Of a stretch of 64,000 nucleotides of DNA, positions 27,437-36,157 are shown piece by piece; position 1 is the first letter of the stretch, and each line of letters starts with the position of its first letter. A program made the position numbers and the translations under genes. The stretch comes from Lysinibacillus sphaericus (GTDB lineage: Bacteria; Bacillota; Bacilli; Bacillales_A; Planococcaceae), in contig NZ_CP019980.1 of NCBI RefSeq assembly GCF_002982115.1, positions 690,001 to 754,000 of the forward strand. The letters run 5' to 3'. Under the pieces are notes generated by a model, which was not told the DNA's origin, ran no database searches, and saw only the letters and a list, made by a program, of their open reading frames with translations.

Positions 27437-27658
27437 TTATTTGCGTAAAGAGCCCAATTCAGCAACGATAGCCTGCATTTCACTAGGGCTAAATGTGTCA
27501 CGTTTCATAACCATTTCGTATAGATAGACTAAATCTTCATAATTTGCTTCATCAAAATTCTCTGATTTCATGGCATCTACATTGACCATGCGAAGCTTAT
27601 CTTTCATTTGATCGACCATATAAATAACGTTTTCTTTTGACGATATAGATAAATCCAT
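27437..27658 (-). CDS. yfkK: DUF1128 / UPF0435 family protein (YfkK-like)
   Basis: A 73-residue soluble protein that matches YfkK of B. subtilis in size and in its C-terminal half: [15 protein letters not shown], then [18 protein letters not shown]. Function is unknown. The neighbouring genes (YtxH-like and YihY/YfkH-like) are also yfk-region genes in B. subtilis, supporting the assignment. Confidence 0.85.
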   Translation of the reverse strand: MDLSISSKENVIYMVDQMKDKLRMVNVDAMKSENFDEANYEDLVYLYEMVMKRDTFSPSEMQAIVAELGSLRK

Positions 27659-27838
27659 TCAATTAACCTACCTTTCATAATCCTAGCCAATATCATTTCA
27701 TTGAATAAAAAAAATGTCAACACTGGAATTGGGCGTTGCTTTAAAAATAGACTGTAATTGGGTAGAATAAGGGCAGTAAGCTGTTTAATTATAAGAAAAT
27801 AGGGAATAAACATTACACAAGCAGGGGGTATATAAAAT

Positions 27839-28165
27839 ATGGGACAAAGTAAATTATTAGCATCCATCGTCGTAGGTGCTGCTGTAGGTGCTGCATTAAG
27901 CATGTTTGATCGTACTACACGAGAGAAAACGGTCGCTACTACTAAAAAAATGAAGGAAGCAGTATCCTATTACGCATCGCATCGTAATGAACTGCAAGAT
28001 TTAATTGAGGAAAAGGTAATCGCAGCTAAAGTACTTTGTGATAGCGTATCAGAAAATGTCAATACAATAGCTGAGAAAGTCGATGAATTTAAAGAATTAC
28101 CTTCCACTATTCAAGGCATGATTAGCGATACAAAAACAGCCTTTACCTCACCAGAAAAAGAATAG
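27839..28165 (+). CDS. YtxH domain-containing protein
   Basis: A 108-residue protein with an N-terminal Gly/Ala-rich membrane segment (SIVVGAAVGAALSMF) followed by a charged helical tail likely to form a coiled coil. This is the YtxH layout, often linked to general stress in Bacillales. The ATG follows GCAGGGGG. The YihY-like gene starts 24 bp downstream, so they are probably co-transcribed. Confidence 0.75.
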   Translation: MGQSKLLASIVVGAAVGAALSMFDRTTREKTVATTKKMKEAVSYYASHRNELQDLIEEKVIAAKVLCDSVSENVNTIAEKVDEFKELPSTIQGMISDTKTAFTSPEKE

Positions 28166-28189
28166 GCTGTAGTTCAAGGAGGGAATTAA

Positions 28190-29113
28190 ATGGAAAAGAA
28201 AAAGGCATCCATACGTTCTTCATTTGCGGAAGTAAAAGCATTTTTTTCGCCAAATGAAGATATGGTAGATGTGATGACATCGAAAGGCTTTATCCAAGAT
28301 TTAATGCTTCGCATACAACGCGTTGAAATATCGGCGCTTGGGGCGCAACTTGCTTATTTCTTTTTGCTATCTTTCTTCCCCCTACTCATTTTCCTTGTAA
28401 CGCTATTGCCGTATTTAAATTTAGAAACAACGCAAGTGTATTCGTTTTTAGTTAATTTAATGCCTGATGAAGTATACAGGTTGATTGAAAGTACATTAAA
28501 TGAAGTGCTAACGAACCGTAATAGCAGCCTATTATCAATTGGGGTACTTGGGACGATTTGGTCTGCGTCAAAAGGAATCAATGCGTTATTAAGAGCTTTA
28601 AATAAAGCGTACGATACCGAAAATAGGGTGAGCTTTATAGATCGAGGGCTCTCTCTTGTATTTACTTTAGCTTTAGTAATTGTAATAGCAGTGGCACTTT
28701 TATTACCTGTTTTTGGACAGCAAATTGGTCATTTTTTATTTTCAATCGTTAGTATTGAAGATGAGTTTGAATCCCTTTGGCGCAATATTCGCTGGTCGAT
28801 GCCACCGTTGCTTATTTTTGTAGTGTTGATGGCAATTTACTGGTTAGTACCGAATACGACACCTCGATTGAAATTAATGGGTGTTTGGCCAGGCGCAATG
28901 TTTTCGACGCTCGCATGGTTGCTTGTGACATATGGTTTTTCTTTCTATATTAGTAATTTTGGAAACTATTCTGCTACATATGGTAGTATTGGTGGCGTTA
29001 TTATATTAATGTTGTGGCTGTATTTTACAGGGATGATTTTAATTTTTGGTGGTGTCTTAAATGCCACGATGCAAAAGAGAGCATTGCTTAAAGCGGAAGG
29101 TGCTATTAAATAA
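28190..29113 (+). CDS. YihY/virulence factor BrkB family membrane protein (YfkH-like)
   Basis: A 307-residue inner-membrane protein with six or so hydrophobic segments. ALGAQLAYFFLLSFFPLLIF, a central WSASKGINALLRALNKAYD, and late YSATYGSIGGVIILMLWLY are family hallmarks. The family was once misnamed ribonuclease BN. Its function is not established. GGAGGG precedes the ATG. It follows the YtxH-like gene closely. Confidence 0.88.
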   Translation: MEKKKASIRSSFAEVKAFFSPNEDMVDVMTSKGFIQDLMLRIQRVEISALGAQLAYFFLLSFFPLLIFLVTLLPYLNLETTQVYSFLVNLMPDEVYRLIESTLNEVLTNRNSSLLSIGVLGTIWSASKGINALLRALNKAYDTENRVSFIDRGLSLVFTLALVIVIAVALLLPVFGQQIGHFLFSIVSIEDEFESLWRNIRWSMPPLLIFVVLMAIYWLVPNTTPRLKLMGVWPGAMFSTLAWLLVTYGFSFYISNFGNYSATYGSIGGVIILMLWLYFTGMILIFGGVLNATMQKRALLKAEGAIK

Positions 29114-29135
29114 CTGTAAAAGTAGCTCAAAAGAG

Positions 29136-29175
29136 AAAAAGTGTTAGATTGACTGCAATCAATCTAACACTTTTT
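29136..29175 (+). terminator. Intrinsic terminator, repeat type A (second copy)
   Basis: A 17-bp perfect stem (AAAAAGTGTTAGATTGA / TCAATCTAACACTTTTT) with loop CTGCAA, almost the same sequence as the hairpin at 22066-22105. Confidence 0.85.
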
Positions 29176-29500
29176 GCTATGCGTGGATATAGCTACAGTG
29201 GATTCTTCAGTGGGCACACCGTTGATTTCCGTTCCAGGCGCTCCCTTTCCGCAGGCACGGCTTCAACTAATTTTTGCAGCTGTCGCCGCAAAAATGGATT
29301 TTCAGCTCGTGCTGTTCCTGCTGGAGTGTCGCGCCTTCCACTCCAATCAACTAATCACGCATCGCAGAAAATTGTGTGAGTGACTGGCACCCACATAGGC
29401 TAGCAGATACAAACTTTGCGATTGTAGTGAAGGGTTGCTCGACTCCTGCGGGACAAGCGTGAGACTTAAGACCCCGCACGTAACGAAAATCAATGGCAAT
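29176..29500. repeat. GC-rich intergenic repeat element
   Basis: About 320 bp, much richer in G+C than its surroundings. It contains GTTCCAGGCGCTCCCTTTCC, TCGTGCTGTTCCTGCTGG, CCTTCCACTCCAATCAACTA and, near 29435, GCTCGACTCCTGCGGGACAA with GAGACTTAAGACCCCGCAC. Such modules recur between genes in many Bacillaceae genomes. An inverted copy of the GTGCCAGTCACC repeat is embedded at 29376-29397. Short open frames here have no gene-like signals. This fills the gap between the YihY-like gene and pfeT. Confidence 0.65.
29376..29397 (-). repeat. GTGCCAGTCACC dispersed repeat, inverted copy
   Basis: GTGAGTGACTGGCACCCACA on the plus strand is the reverse complement of the 12671-type unit. Confidence 0.65.
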
Positions 29501-29531
29501 AGTTCATTTTTATGAATTGGATGACACTTTA

Positions 29532-29566
29532 AAAGGTGGTCTCGGTTTGAGACCACCTTTTTTATA
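29532..29566. terminator. Intrinsic terminator at the end of pfeT
   Basis: AAAGGTGGTCTC / GAGACCACCTTT, a 12-bp stem with A and T runs on both sides. It touches the stop codon of the minus-strand ATPase gene. Confidence 0.8.
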
Positions 29567-31466
29567 CATTTTTATTAAGCATTCGTAAGCCGTTTAAAAT
29601 AACGAGAATTGTACTGCCTTCATGACCGATAACACCTAGTGGTAAATCGACAACTTGTAAAAAGTTAGAGGCAATCAATAAAACAATGATACCGATAGAG
29701 AAGAAGATATTTTGTTTCACGATTCGTTGCATTTTGCGAGAAAGACGAACCGCATAGGCAATTTTAGATAAATCATTTTTCATTAATACGACATCTGCTG
29801 TTTCTAAGGCAACATCTGTCCCTTCTCCCATTGCAATACCAGTAGTGGCTGTTGCTAATGCTGGTGCGTCATTGATACCGTCACCAACCATCCCTACGTA
29901 TTTATGTTGATCGAGGAGGCGTTTCATTTCCGTCACTTTTGTTTCAGGAAGACATTCTGCCACATATTCAGTAACGCCTGCCTCTTTTGCGATCACTTTA
30001 GCCGTTTTCTCATTATCGCCAGTCAGCATAATGACATCAATTCCTAATTCTTTTAACAATGCGACAGCTTTTTTTGCTTCATCACGAACAGTATCTTTTA
30101 ACGCAGCAAGTGCGACAATACCTTCTTTGTCACGTATGAAGATTACTGTTTTACCTTCAGCAGAAAGCTTTGATAATGCGTTATTTGCGAAGGTGTTAGC
30201 TTCTTCACTTCCAACAAAATCTGGTTTACCTATTAGATACTCTGTTCCATTGACAAAGCCTTTCATGCCCCAACCAGGGATATCTTCAATCGTTGCTTGT
30301 GCAAACTGAGATATGTGTTGTGCTTTAGCATAGGTAGTAATCGCTTGTGCTAATGGATGGTTTGATTGTGCTTCAATACCCGCAAGAATAGCTAATGTTT
30401 CTTCTTGATTTAAGCCATCACGTACGATGAAGTCTGTTACGACTGGTTTACCTTGTGTTAAAGTTCCTGTTTTATCGACCGCTAATGCACGTAACGCACT
30501 TAAATGTTCGAGGTGTAAGCCACCTTTAAATAGTATCCCGTTTTTCGCGCCATTCGAAATAGCTGCTAATGTGGCAGGCATAATGGATGCAACTAGTGCA
30601 CATGGAGATGCCACTACTAAAAGTACCATTGCTCGATAAAACGTAGTCGTCCAGTCCCAACCGATTAAAAAGTGAGGAAGGAACATCATAAGTGCAACAG
30701 ATAGTAACACTAATTTTACATAAGTACCTTCAAATTTTTCGATAAATTGCTGTGAAGGTGATTTTTCACTTTGAGCATTTTGCACAAGCATAATAATTTT
30801 TTGGAATAATGTTTCGGAATTCGGTTTTGTCATTTCCATAGTAATCGCGCCATTTAAATTAACTGTCCCTGCAAATACTTCGTCACCTTCAAACTTGGCA
30901 ATCGGTAATGGCTCACCACTAATAGCAGATTCATCGATAGAAGACTGTCCTTTAAAGATAATACCGTCCGCTGGGACACGTTCACCAGGTTTAATCAGTA
31001 AATGGTCTCCAATTTTTAGTGTTGAGACAGCGACTTTCATCGGTTCAAAACCGCCACGTACTAACCAAGCTTCCTCAGGTTGTAAATTCATGAGAGCAGA
31101 AATTTCACGATGACTTTTGTTCATTGCATATGTTTCTAAAGCGCCACTGACAGCAAAGATAAAAATAAGGATGGCTCCCTCTGTCCAATAGCCAATCGCT
31201 GCTGAGCCAATCGCAGCTAAAATCATTAGTAACTCTACATTTAATTTTTTTTCTTTTATTGTTTCTTCGATGCCTTCTTTTGCTTTTGCAAATCCTCCAA
31301 CACAAAAAGCAACAATATATAAAAGAACTGAAGCCGTTGTTTGATCATTTGTATCTAAACGCCATGCAAGCAAAATAAATAAACCAGCCATGATAGCAGC
31401 AATTAGTTCTGCATGCACTTTAATATTCTCAATTAAACCAACATTTTCTCGATTAGAGTACTCCAT
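29562..31466 (-). CDS. pfeT: P1B-type metal-transporting ATPase (PfeT/ZosA-like)
   Basis: A 634-residue metal-pump ATPase. It has the membrane motif ASPCALVAS, the phosphorylation site DKTGTLTQG, the hinge MVGDGINDAPAL, and HEGST in the last membrane segment. SPC plus HEGxT marks the P1B-4 group. No N-terminal CxxC metal-binding domain is present. B. subtilis PfeT (formerly ZosA/YkvW) is the same length, exports ferrous iron and is controlled by PerR and Fur. Both a PerR-like and a Fur-like box lie upstream here. Start ATG at 31466 after GGGGGG. Zinc or cobalt cannot be excluded as substrates. Confidence 0.85.
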   Translation of the reverse strand: MEYSNRENVGLIENIKVHAELIAAIMAGLFILLAWRLDTNDQTTASVLLYIVAFCVGGFAKAKEGIEETIKEKKLNVELLMILAAIGSAAIGYWTEGAILIFIFAVSGALETYAMNKSHREISALMNLQPEEAWLVRGGFEPMKVAVSTLKIGDHLLIKPGERVPADGIIFKGQSSIDESAISGEPLPIAKFEGDEVFAGTVNLNGAITMEMTKPNSETLFQKIIMLVQNAQSEKSPSQQFIEKFEGTYVKLVLLSVALMMFLPHFLIGWDWTTTFYRAMVLLVVASPCALVASIMPATLAAISNGAKNGILFKGGLHLEHLSALRALAVDKTGTLTQGKPVVTDFIVRDGLNQEETLAILAGIEAQSNHPLAQAITTYAKAQHISQFAQATIEDIPGWGMKGFVNGTEYLIGKPDFVGSEEANTFANNALSKLSAEGKTVIFIRDKEGIVALAALKDTVRDEAKKAVALLKELGIDVIMLTGDNEKTAKVIAKEAGVTEYVAECLPETKVTEMKRLLDQHKYVGMVGDGINDAPALATATTGIAMGEGTDVALETADVVLMKNDLSKIAYAVRLSRKMQRIVKQNIFFSIGIIVLLIASNFLQVVDLPLGVIGHEGSTILVILNGLRMLNKNV

Positions 31467-31479
31467 CTAAATCCCCCCT

Positions 31480-31498
31480 GATAATGAAAATCAATATC
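31480..31498 (-). promoter_or_regulatory. Fur box candidate upstream of pfeT
   Basis: GATAATGAAAATCAATATC matches the classical 19-bp Fur consensus (GATAATGATAATCATTATC) at 17 of 19 positions. It lies immediately upstream of the ribosome-binding site. Confidence 0.65.
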
Positions 31499-31571
31499 AA
31501 AAACCTTATAAATTAAAGAAAAACAAGCGTTTCTGTAGTTGATAACCACTTTCATTCAAGTCCTTCTTAAT

Positions 31572-31586
31572 TTAGAATTATTATAA
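31572..31586 (-). promoter_or_regulatory. PerR box candidate upstream of pfeT
   Basis: TTAGAATTATTATAA matches the PerR consensus TTATAATNATTATAA with a single mismatch. Read on the minus strand it contains TATAAT, so it probably overlaps the -10 element. The rest of the 357-bp gap holds the Fur box and the fumarase terminator. Confidence 0.65.
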
Positions 31587-31721
31587 CAAAGCTGTTTGGA
31601 AAAAGAAAGGAATAAATTTAAAATAGAATAAAAAGTCCTTTGAAATATTTGGTTTAGAGGAGTTGCAAATCAATATACTGATAAAATAGTGAGCTTGTTC
31701 AAGAAAAAAGAGGGGTTTATA

Positions 31722-31768
31722 TAGCGAAGAAAAAAGACACAGTATATTCACTAGGAATATTCTGTGCC
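31722..31768 (-). terminator. Intrinsic terminator after the fumarase gene
   Basis: On the minus strand GGCACAGAATATTC pairs with GAATATACTGTGTC (two mismatches) and is followed by TTTTTTC. Confidence 0.7.
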
Positions 31769-31823
31769 TTTATATTTTGTGTTCGTTAAAGGTAAATCTT
31801 TTCGTTAAAAATATGCTATTGGC

Positions 31824-33359
31824 TTAGAAAACTCTTTCTGCATGTAGCGCAAGTTTTTCTAGAGAAGATTTATCTACATCAGCGTGAAGCGAGTTACCAT
31901 GAGAGTCCATTGTTACTACGGCTGTGAACCCTTCAACGTTTAAATGCCACATAGCTTCTGGAATACCGAATTCCATTAAGTCTACACCATCTACACCTTT
32001 AATGCAGTCTGCGTAGTATTGAGCAGCACCACCGATTGCATTTAAGTAAACCCCACCGTGTTCACCTAAAGCAGCAAGTGTTTTTGGACCCATACCGCCT
32101 TTACCAATTACAGCACGGATACCAAATTTTTTCATGATATCGCCTTGATATGGCTCCTCACGGATAGAAGTAGTTGGGCCAGCAGCTTTCACTGTCCAGT
32201 TACCTTCTTCATCTTTAGCCATTACAGGGCCACAGTGATAAATAACTTGTCCGTTCAGATCAACTGGTGCATCATGACTCATTAAGTGATGGTGAATTGC
32301 ATCGCGACCAGTGTACATACGACCAGTAATAGATACAACGTCACCTACTTTAAGTGAACGAATTTGTTCTTCTGTAATAGGTGCAGTTAGTTCTACAACA
32401 TTTGTAGAAGTCTCTTCTGTTGTTGCAGCAACTTCATCTTTAAATGTAATTTTTTCGCCTTCTTGATAGTGCCAGTTAATGATTTCGCCAGTTTCTGGAT
32501 TAATATCAACTGCCATACGACGGTAAGCCCAGCAGTTATAGGCTACTGATACGTAGAATGATGCAGGAATACGGTGCATAACGCCAATTTTACAACCAAG
32601 TAAAGTTGCTTCACCGCCGAAGCCCATTGTTCCAATACCGAAAGTGTTAGCAGTTTTTACAACATATTCTTCTAATTTTGCAAGATCAGGATTTGCATTC
32701 GTATCTTCCACATGACGGAATAATTGCTCTTTTGCTAAATCATAACCAGAAGAGCGGTCGCCACCGATACCTACGCCGATGAAGCCTGCAGAACAGCCTT
32801 GACCTTGAGCTTGATATACAGAGTGTAGAATACATTTACGGATACCGTCTAAGTCACGACCAGCACGACCAAGACCTTCTAACTCACATGGTAAGCTGTA
32901 TTGGATGTTTTTATTTTCACAGCCGCCACCTTTAAGAATTAATTTAATCGTAATATAGTCTTTTTCCCATTGCTCGAATTTCATAACTGGTAGTCCATCA
33001 CCAAGGTTGTTGCCACTGTTTGCGCCAGTTAAAGAATCAACAGCATTTGGACGTAATTTTGCATCGGCTGTTGTATCGTTAATTGCTTTTTTGATTGCTT
33101 CTTTAATCTCTAATTGGTTTACACCTACAGGAGTGTAGATTTTAAATGTTGGTAGACCAGTATCTTGGCAGATTGGTGATACATTGTCTTCTGCCATAAT
33201 AATATTATTAGAGATTGTTTCCAAACTCATTGCTGCACGAGTGCCTGCATTTTCAGCTTCTTTCGCTTTTTTAATGGCACGACGTACGTCTTTTGGTAAG
33301 TTTGTTGACGTTTCTGTAATTAAATCATATAGACTTTTCTCCAAAGTTTGAAGATTCAT
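31824..33359 (-). CDS. fumA: Class I fumarate hydratase
   Basis: A 511-residue iron-sulfur fumarase that interconverts fumarate and malate in the TCA cycle. The N-terminal part carries SPICQDTGLP and a GGGCENK stretch; QGCSAGFIGVGIGGDRSSG and GFGGEATLLGC supply the other cluster-region motifs. The C-terminal beta domain has GRMYTGRDAIHHHL. The start ATG at 33359 follows GGGGGG at a workable distance; an upstream in-frame start at 33398 lacks a site. Oxygen-sensitive class I fumarases are common in this group beside or instead of class II FumC. Confidence 0.93.
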   Translation of the reverse strand: MNLQTLEKSLYDLITETSTNLPKDVRRAIKKAKEAENAGTRAAMSLETISNNIIMAEDNVSPICQDTGLPTFKIYTPVGVNQLEIKEAIKKAINDTTADAKLRPNAVDSLTGANSGNNLGDGLPVMKFEQWEKDYITIKLILKGGGCENKNIQYSLPCELEGLGRAGRDLDGIRKCILHSVYQAQGQGCSAGFIGVGIGGDRSSGYDLAKEQLFRHVEDTNANPDLAKLEEYVVKTANTFGIGTMGFGGEATLLGCKIGVMHRIPASFYVSVAYNCWAYRRMAVDINPETGEIINWHYQEGEKITFKDEVAATTEETSTNVVELTAPITEEQIRSLKVGDVVSITGRMYTGRDAIHHHLMSHDAPVDLNGQVIYHCGPVMAKDEEGNWTVKAAGPTTSIREEPYQGDIMKKFGIRAVIGKGGMGPKTLAALGEHGGVYLNAIGGAAQYYADCIKGVDGVDLMEFGIPEAMWHLNVEGFTAVVTMDSHGNSLHADVDKSSLEKLALHAERVF

Positions 33360-33519
33360 TTTGGTATTGCCCCCCATAGAAAATTTAATTATTTCCACGA
33401 ACCATTATACTCTTTTCCACTAATGAAAAAAAGAGTGCATGTAATTGTAGTAGGAATTAGCGAATAACTATAGAATTCTAATGTTTCGTAATTTGCCATT
33501 AAATGTTTAAAGAGAGTAA

Positions 33520-33548
33520 TTGCTTATCAGGAACGTTTGTTCTATAAT
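33520..33548 (+). promoter_or_regulatory. Sigma-A promoter of the YwqG-like gene
   Basis: TTGCTT (33520-33525), 17 nt, TATAAT (33543-33548), about 30 nt before the start codon of the next gene. Confidence 0.7.
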
Positions 33549-33579
33549 GGAATTAACTTTAATTCAAGGAGGATATTTC

Positions 33580-34380
33580 ATGTCAGAAACAAATTCGTTG
33601 AAGTTACCAAAGGAAGTTGAACCATATCGAAATATAATAGAAGGAACAATGAGTCCTGTTGTTGTAATGGAAGCGCATGAAAAGGAAACGACTTTATTTG
33701 CAAGTAAATTAGCAGGGAATCCATATTTTCCACTGACTATGGAATATCCTAAAAATGAGGAACAACAACCATTAAAGCTTTTAGCACAAATTAATTTTGC
33801 GGATGTTCCTAAGCACGTGCCTCATTTACCAGAGCAGGGGATATTGCAGTTCTATATTGATGGTTATGATGATGTCTTAGGGATGGATTTCGATAATGGG
33901 AAAAATCAAGCGGGTTTTCGCGTTATTTTCCACGATACAATCATCGATGATGAATCGCAACTTGTGCAAGACTTCTCATTTATTGAAAATGAGGATGAAG
34001 AAATGTATTTTCCTGTAGAGAAAGAACTGGCATTAAGCTTTAAAGCAAAATTTGAACCTTTATCAATGGGTGATTTTCGAAGCGAGGAAAAGTACGCAAG
34101 TCTCTTAGCGGTTATTGAAGAAAACGAAGAATTGGCGGATGTATTGTATGATGTATTATCTGGAGCTGGGCATAAAATAGGGGGATATCCTTTCTTTACA
34201 CAGGATGACCCTAGAGCTTATGGCGATTATAACGATTCAACAACGTTGTTATTGCAAATAGATAGTGAAGGAGATCATATACTGTGGGGAGATTGCGGTG
34301 TTGGCAATTTCTTTATTACAGAAGAAGAGCTTAAAAATAAAGATTTTAGTCAGGTTGTTTATAATTGGGATTGTCATTAA
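33580..34380 (+). CDS. DUF1963 family protein (YwqG-like)
   Basis: A 266-residue cytoplasmic protein of the DUF1963 family. LFASKLAGNPYFP near the N-terminus, LLAQINFADVP, GILQFYIDGYDD in the middle and HKIGGYPFFTQDDPR followed by LLLQIDSEG are typical. Function is unknown; relatives are often found near toxin or immunity genes in B. subtilis. ATG at 33580 follows CAAGGAGG. It has its own promoter and terminator. Confidence 0.85.
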   Translation: MSETNSLKLPKEVEPYRNIIEGTMSPVVVMEAHEKETTLFASKLAGNPYFPLTMEYPKNEEQQPLKLLAQINFADVPKHVPHLPEQGILQFYIDGYDDVLGMDFDNGKNQAGFRVIFHDTIIDDESQLVQDFSFIENEDEEMYFPVEKELALSFKAKFEPLSMGDFRSEEKYASLLAVIEENEELADVLYDVLSGAGHKIGGYPFFTQDDPRAYGDYNDSTTLLLQIDSEGDHILWGDCGVGNFFITEEELKNKDFSQVVYNWDCH

Positions 34381-34415
34381 AAAGCAAGCGGGCAAATTAT
34401 TTGCTCGCTTGCTTT
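34381..34415. terminator. Intrinsic terminator between convergent genes
   Basis: AAAGCAAGCGGGCAAAT pairs with ATTTGCTCGCTTGCTTT (one mismatch). Confidence 0.8.
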
Positions 34416-34424
34416 TGCGTGTCA

Positions 34425-34610
34425 TTATTGTTCACGAGCGTTGAATTGCTCCATTTTCTCTTCTAAATCATCCATCATTTGAATTAGACGATCAATATCC
34501 TGTAATTCAGTCGTTTCTGGGTCGATGGCATCTAATACTTCTAAAAACATTTCAAGACGTTCTTTTAAGTAAGTTACTTGTTGCTCTTTATCAGTGATTG
34601 GCTTTGACAT
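34425..34610 (-). CDS. SE1561 family protein
   Basis: A 61-residue acidic helical protein. The stretch LKERLEMFLEVLDAIDPE followed by DIDRLIQMMDDLEEKM is the signature of the small SE1561 family conserved in Bacillales and Staphylococcus. Function is unknown. ATG preceded by GAGGTG. A monocistronic gene. Confidence 0.8.
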   Translation of the reverse strand: MSKPITDKEQQVTYLKERLEMFLEVLDAIDPETTELQDIDRLIQMMDDLEEKMEQFNAREQ

Positions 34611-34721
34611 ACATACACCTCATTTCGTCCCTTACATCGTAGCTGATTTAGGACTAAATTTCAATGTTTAGGTAAACACCTAGGACTTAGAGATTATTTT
34701 GAAAAATTAATAGACAGAATA

Positions 34722-34750
34722 TTTACAATATTGATGTTGTATGTTAAAGT
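34722..34750 (+). promoter_or_regulatory. Promoter of the MFS leader transcript
   Basis: TTTACA (34722-34727), 17 nt, TAAAGT (34745-34750), with TATG just upstream of the -10 as an extended element. Confidence 0.5.
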
Positions 34751-34776
34751 TGTTTTAAGAAATAGTAAAGGAGCTG

Positions 34777-34800
34777 ATGGTACTAAACGGTGAACTCTAA
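34777..34800 (+). CDS. Possible leader peptide, 7 aa (MVLNGEL)
   Basis: ATG GTA CTA AAC GGT GAA CTC TAA, preceded by AAAGGAG only 3 nt upstream, which is a short spacing. It sits near the 5' end of the attenuator-like leader. Its translation is inferred from position alone. Confidence 0.3.
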   Translation: MVLNGEL

Positions 34801-34890
34801 CTCGAAAAGGAGGGAGTTTAAACAAGTAATCGGCAAATAAAAAGCCGAAAATCGTGTTTATACAATTGAATGGAGATAAGTGTTAGTTAA

Positions 34891-34932
34891 GCCTTAGCGT
34901 AAAATCACATGTGGTGAGCGCTAAGGCTTTTT
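34891..34932 (+). terminator. Leader terminator upstream of the MFS gene
   Basis: A 9-bp stem GCCTTAGCG / CGCTAAGGC with an inner TCAC/GTGA pairing and TTTTT, ending about 45 nt before the MFS start codon. Confidence 0.8.
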
Positions 34933-34975
34933 GGTATGCTGTTATGTGGAAGATGACTTGATGTTGGAGGAAAAA

Positions 34976-36157
34976 ATGACTTACTTCTCAGATTACAGCA
35001 AAAAAAGGTTTGCAATCCTAGTGTTAATTGTATCTATATCAGGATTTTCACAAGGAATGCTACTGCCACTTATTTCTATTATTTTTGAACGTGACGGTGT
35101 ATCCTCTGCATTAAATGGTTTAAATGCGACAGGTCTATACATAGGAACTTTATTAATCTCACCGTTTATCGAACAACCTTTACGAAGATGGGGCTACAAA
35201 CCAATTATTTTAATAGGTGGTGCACTTGTATTTGTCTCACTCCTTGTATTTCCTTTATGGAAAAGTGTTACATTTTGGTTCGTGTTGCGTTTGCTGATAG
35301 GTGTAGGCGATCATGCGCTACATTATGCAACTCAAACATGGATTACAAGCACAGCCGATCATAAAAGTTTAGGTAAAGGTATGGCTATTTATGGTTTGTC
35401 TTTTAGTACGGGCTTTGCGGTAGGGCCATTGATGGTAAAGCTTATACAGATTGCTGAACCATTGCCTTTTATTGTGTCGTCGATTATGTGCTTATTTGCA
35501 TGGTCATTTGTATTTTTATTACGCAACGAGAAGCCAGAGCGTCTAACTGGTGATATGAATGCAAGAGGATGGAAGCGCTATAAGGTGGCTATTGTATTTG
35601 GGTGGATTGCATTTTTAGGCCCTTTTGTTTACGGTTTTTTAGAATCGTCGTTAAATGCTTTATTTCCAGTATACGCCTTGCGTAAAGGCTTTGATGTTGA
35701 TATCATTCCCATTATTTTATCAGTCTTTACTTTTGGAGGTATTTTAACGCAAGTTCCTCTTGGCGCACTGGGCGATAAAATTGGACGGCGAAACATCTTG
35801 ATGACTGGAGCATTTGGGGGAGCTATCCTTTTTAGTGTGGCTAGTTTTTTAGAGCATTCACCATTAGCGGTAGCAATCGTATTTTTCTTCGCAGGTACAT
35901 TGGTCGGTTCGATGTTTTCTCTTGGAATTACTTACATGGCGGATTTAACGCCGAAAGAACTGTTACCGACTGGCAACTTACTTTGTGGAATTGCCTTAAG
36001 TATCGGTAGTTTAACAGGACCGTTTTTAGGCGGGGTTTATTTAGAGTTTGTAAAAAATTATAGCTTCCTTTTACTTGTGTCGTTGCTCTTACTAACTGTG
36101 GCAATCGTTTTAATGATATTCGGGAAGCATAAAAATAAGCGACCAGTGACGGTATAA
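34976..36157 (+). CDS. MFS transporter
   Basis: A 393-residue major facilitator with about 12 membrane segments. The loop 2-3 signature is diverged; the equivalent motif in the second half is GALGDKIGRRNIL. Short polar loops and a basic C-terminus (KHKNKRP) are typical of drug-exporter-like members, and YfkF-type Bacillus transporters are similar. GGAGG precedes the ATG at 34976; earlier in-frame starts lie within the leader. Expression is probably controlled by the terminator 45 nt upstream. The stop codon lies within the loop of its own terminator. Substrate unknown. Confidence 0.88.
   Translation: MTYFSDYSKKRFAILVLIVSISGFSQGMLLPLISIIFERDGVSSALNGLNATGLYIGTLLISPFIEQPLRRWGYKPIILIGGALVFVSLLVFPLWKSVTFWFVLRLLIGVGDHALHYATQTWITSTADHKSLGKGMAIYGLSFSTGFAVGPLMVKLIQIAEPLPFIVSSIMCLFAWSFVFLLRNEKPERLTGDMNARGWKRYKVAIVFGWIAFLGPFVYGFLESSLNALFPVYALRKGFDVDIIPIILSVFTFGGILTQVPLGALGDKIGRRNILMTGAFGGAILFSVASFLEHSPLAVAIVFFFAGTLVGSMFSLGITYMADLTPKELLPTGNLLCGIALSIGSLTGPFLGGVYLEFVKNYSFLLLVSLLLLTVAIVLMIFGKHKNKRPVTV

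Larger units (their letters stand above)
34757..34932 (+). promoter_or_regulatory. Attenuator-like 5' leader of the MFS transporter gene
   Basis: A roughly 175-nt leader between a promoter and the MFS gene. It holds a 7-codon open frame (34777-34800), a stem-forming AACTC...GAGTT pair, a small hairpin CGGC/GCCG (34831-34846), and ends with an intrinsic terminator (34891-34932). The layout is that of ribosome- or ligand-controlled attenuation, known for antibiotic-responsive efflux and resistance genes in Bacillota. It matches no riboswitch class I can recognise. Confidence 0.5.

Noticed and set aside
29149..29383. Two open frames on the plus strand, 69-76 codons
   Set aside because: They are products of the GC-rich repeat element, with no gene-like signals.
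34757..34932. A known riboswitch class for the MFS leader
   Set aside because: Conserved cores of purine, TPP, SAM, guanidine, preQ1, fluoride and manganese switches were looked for by eye and not found.
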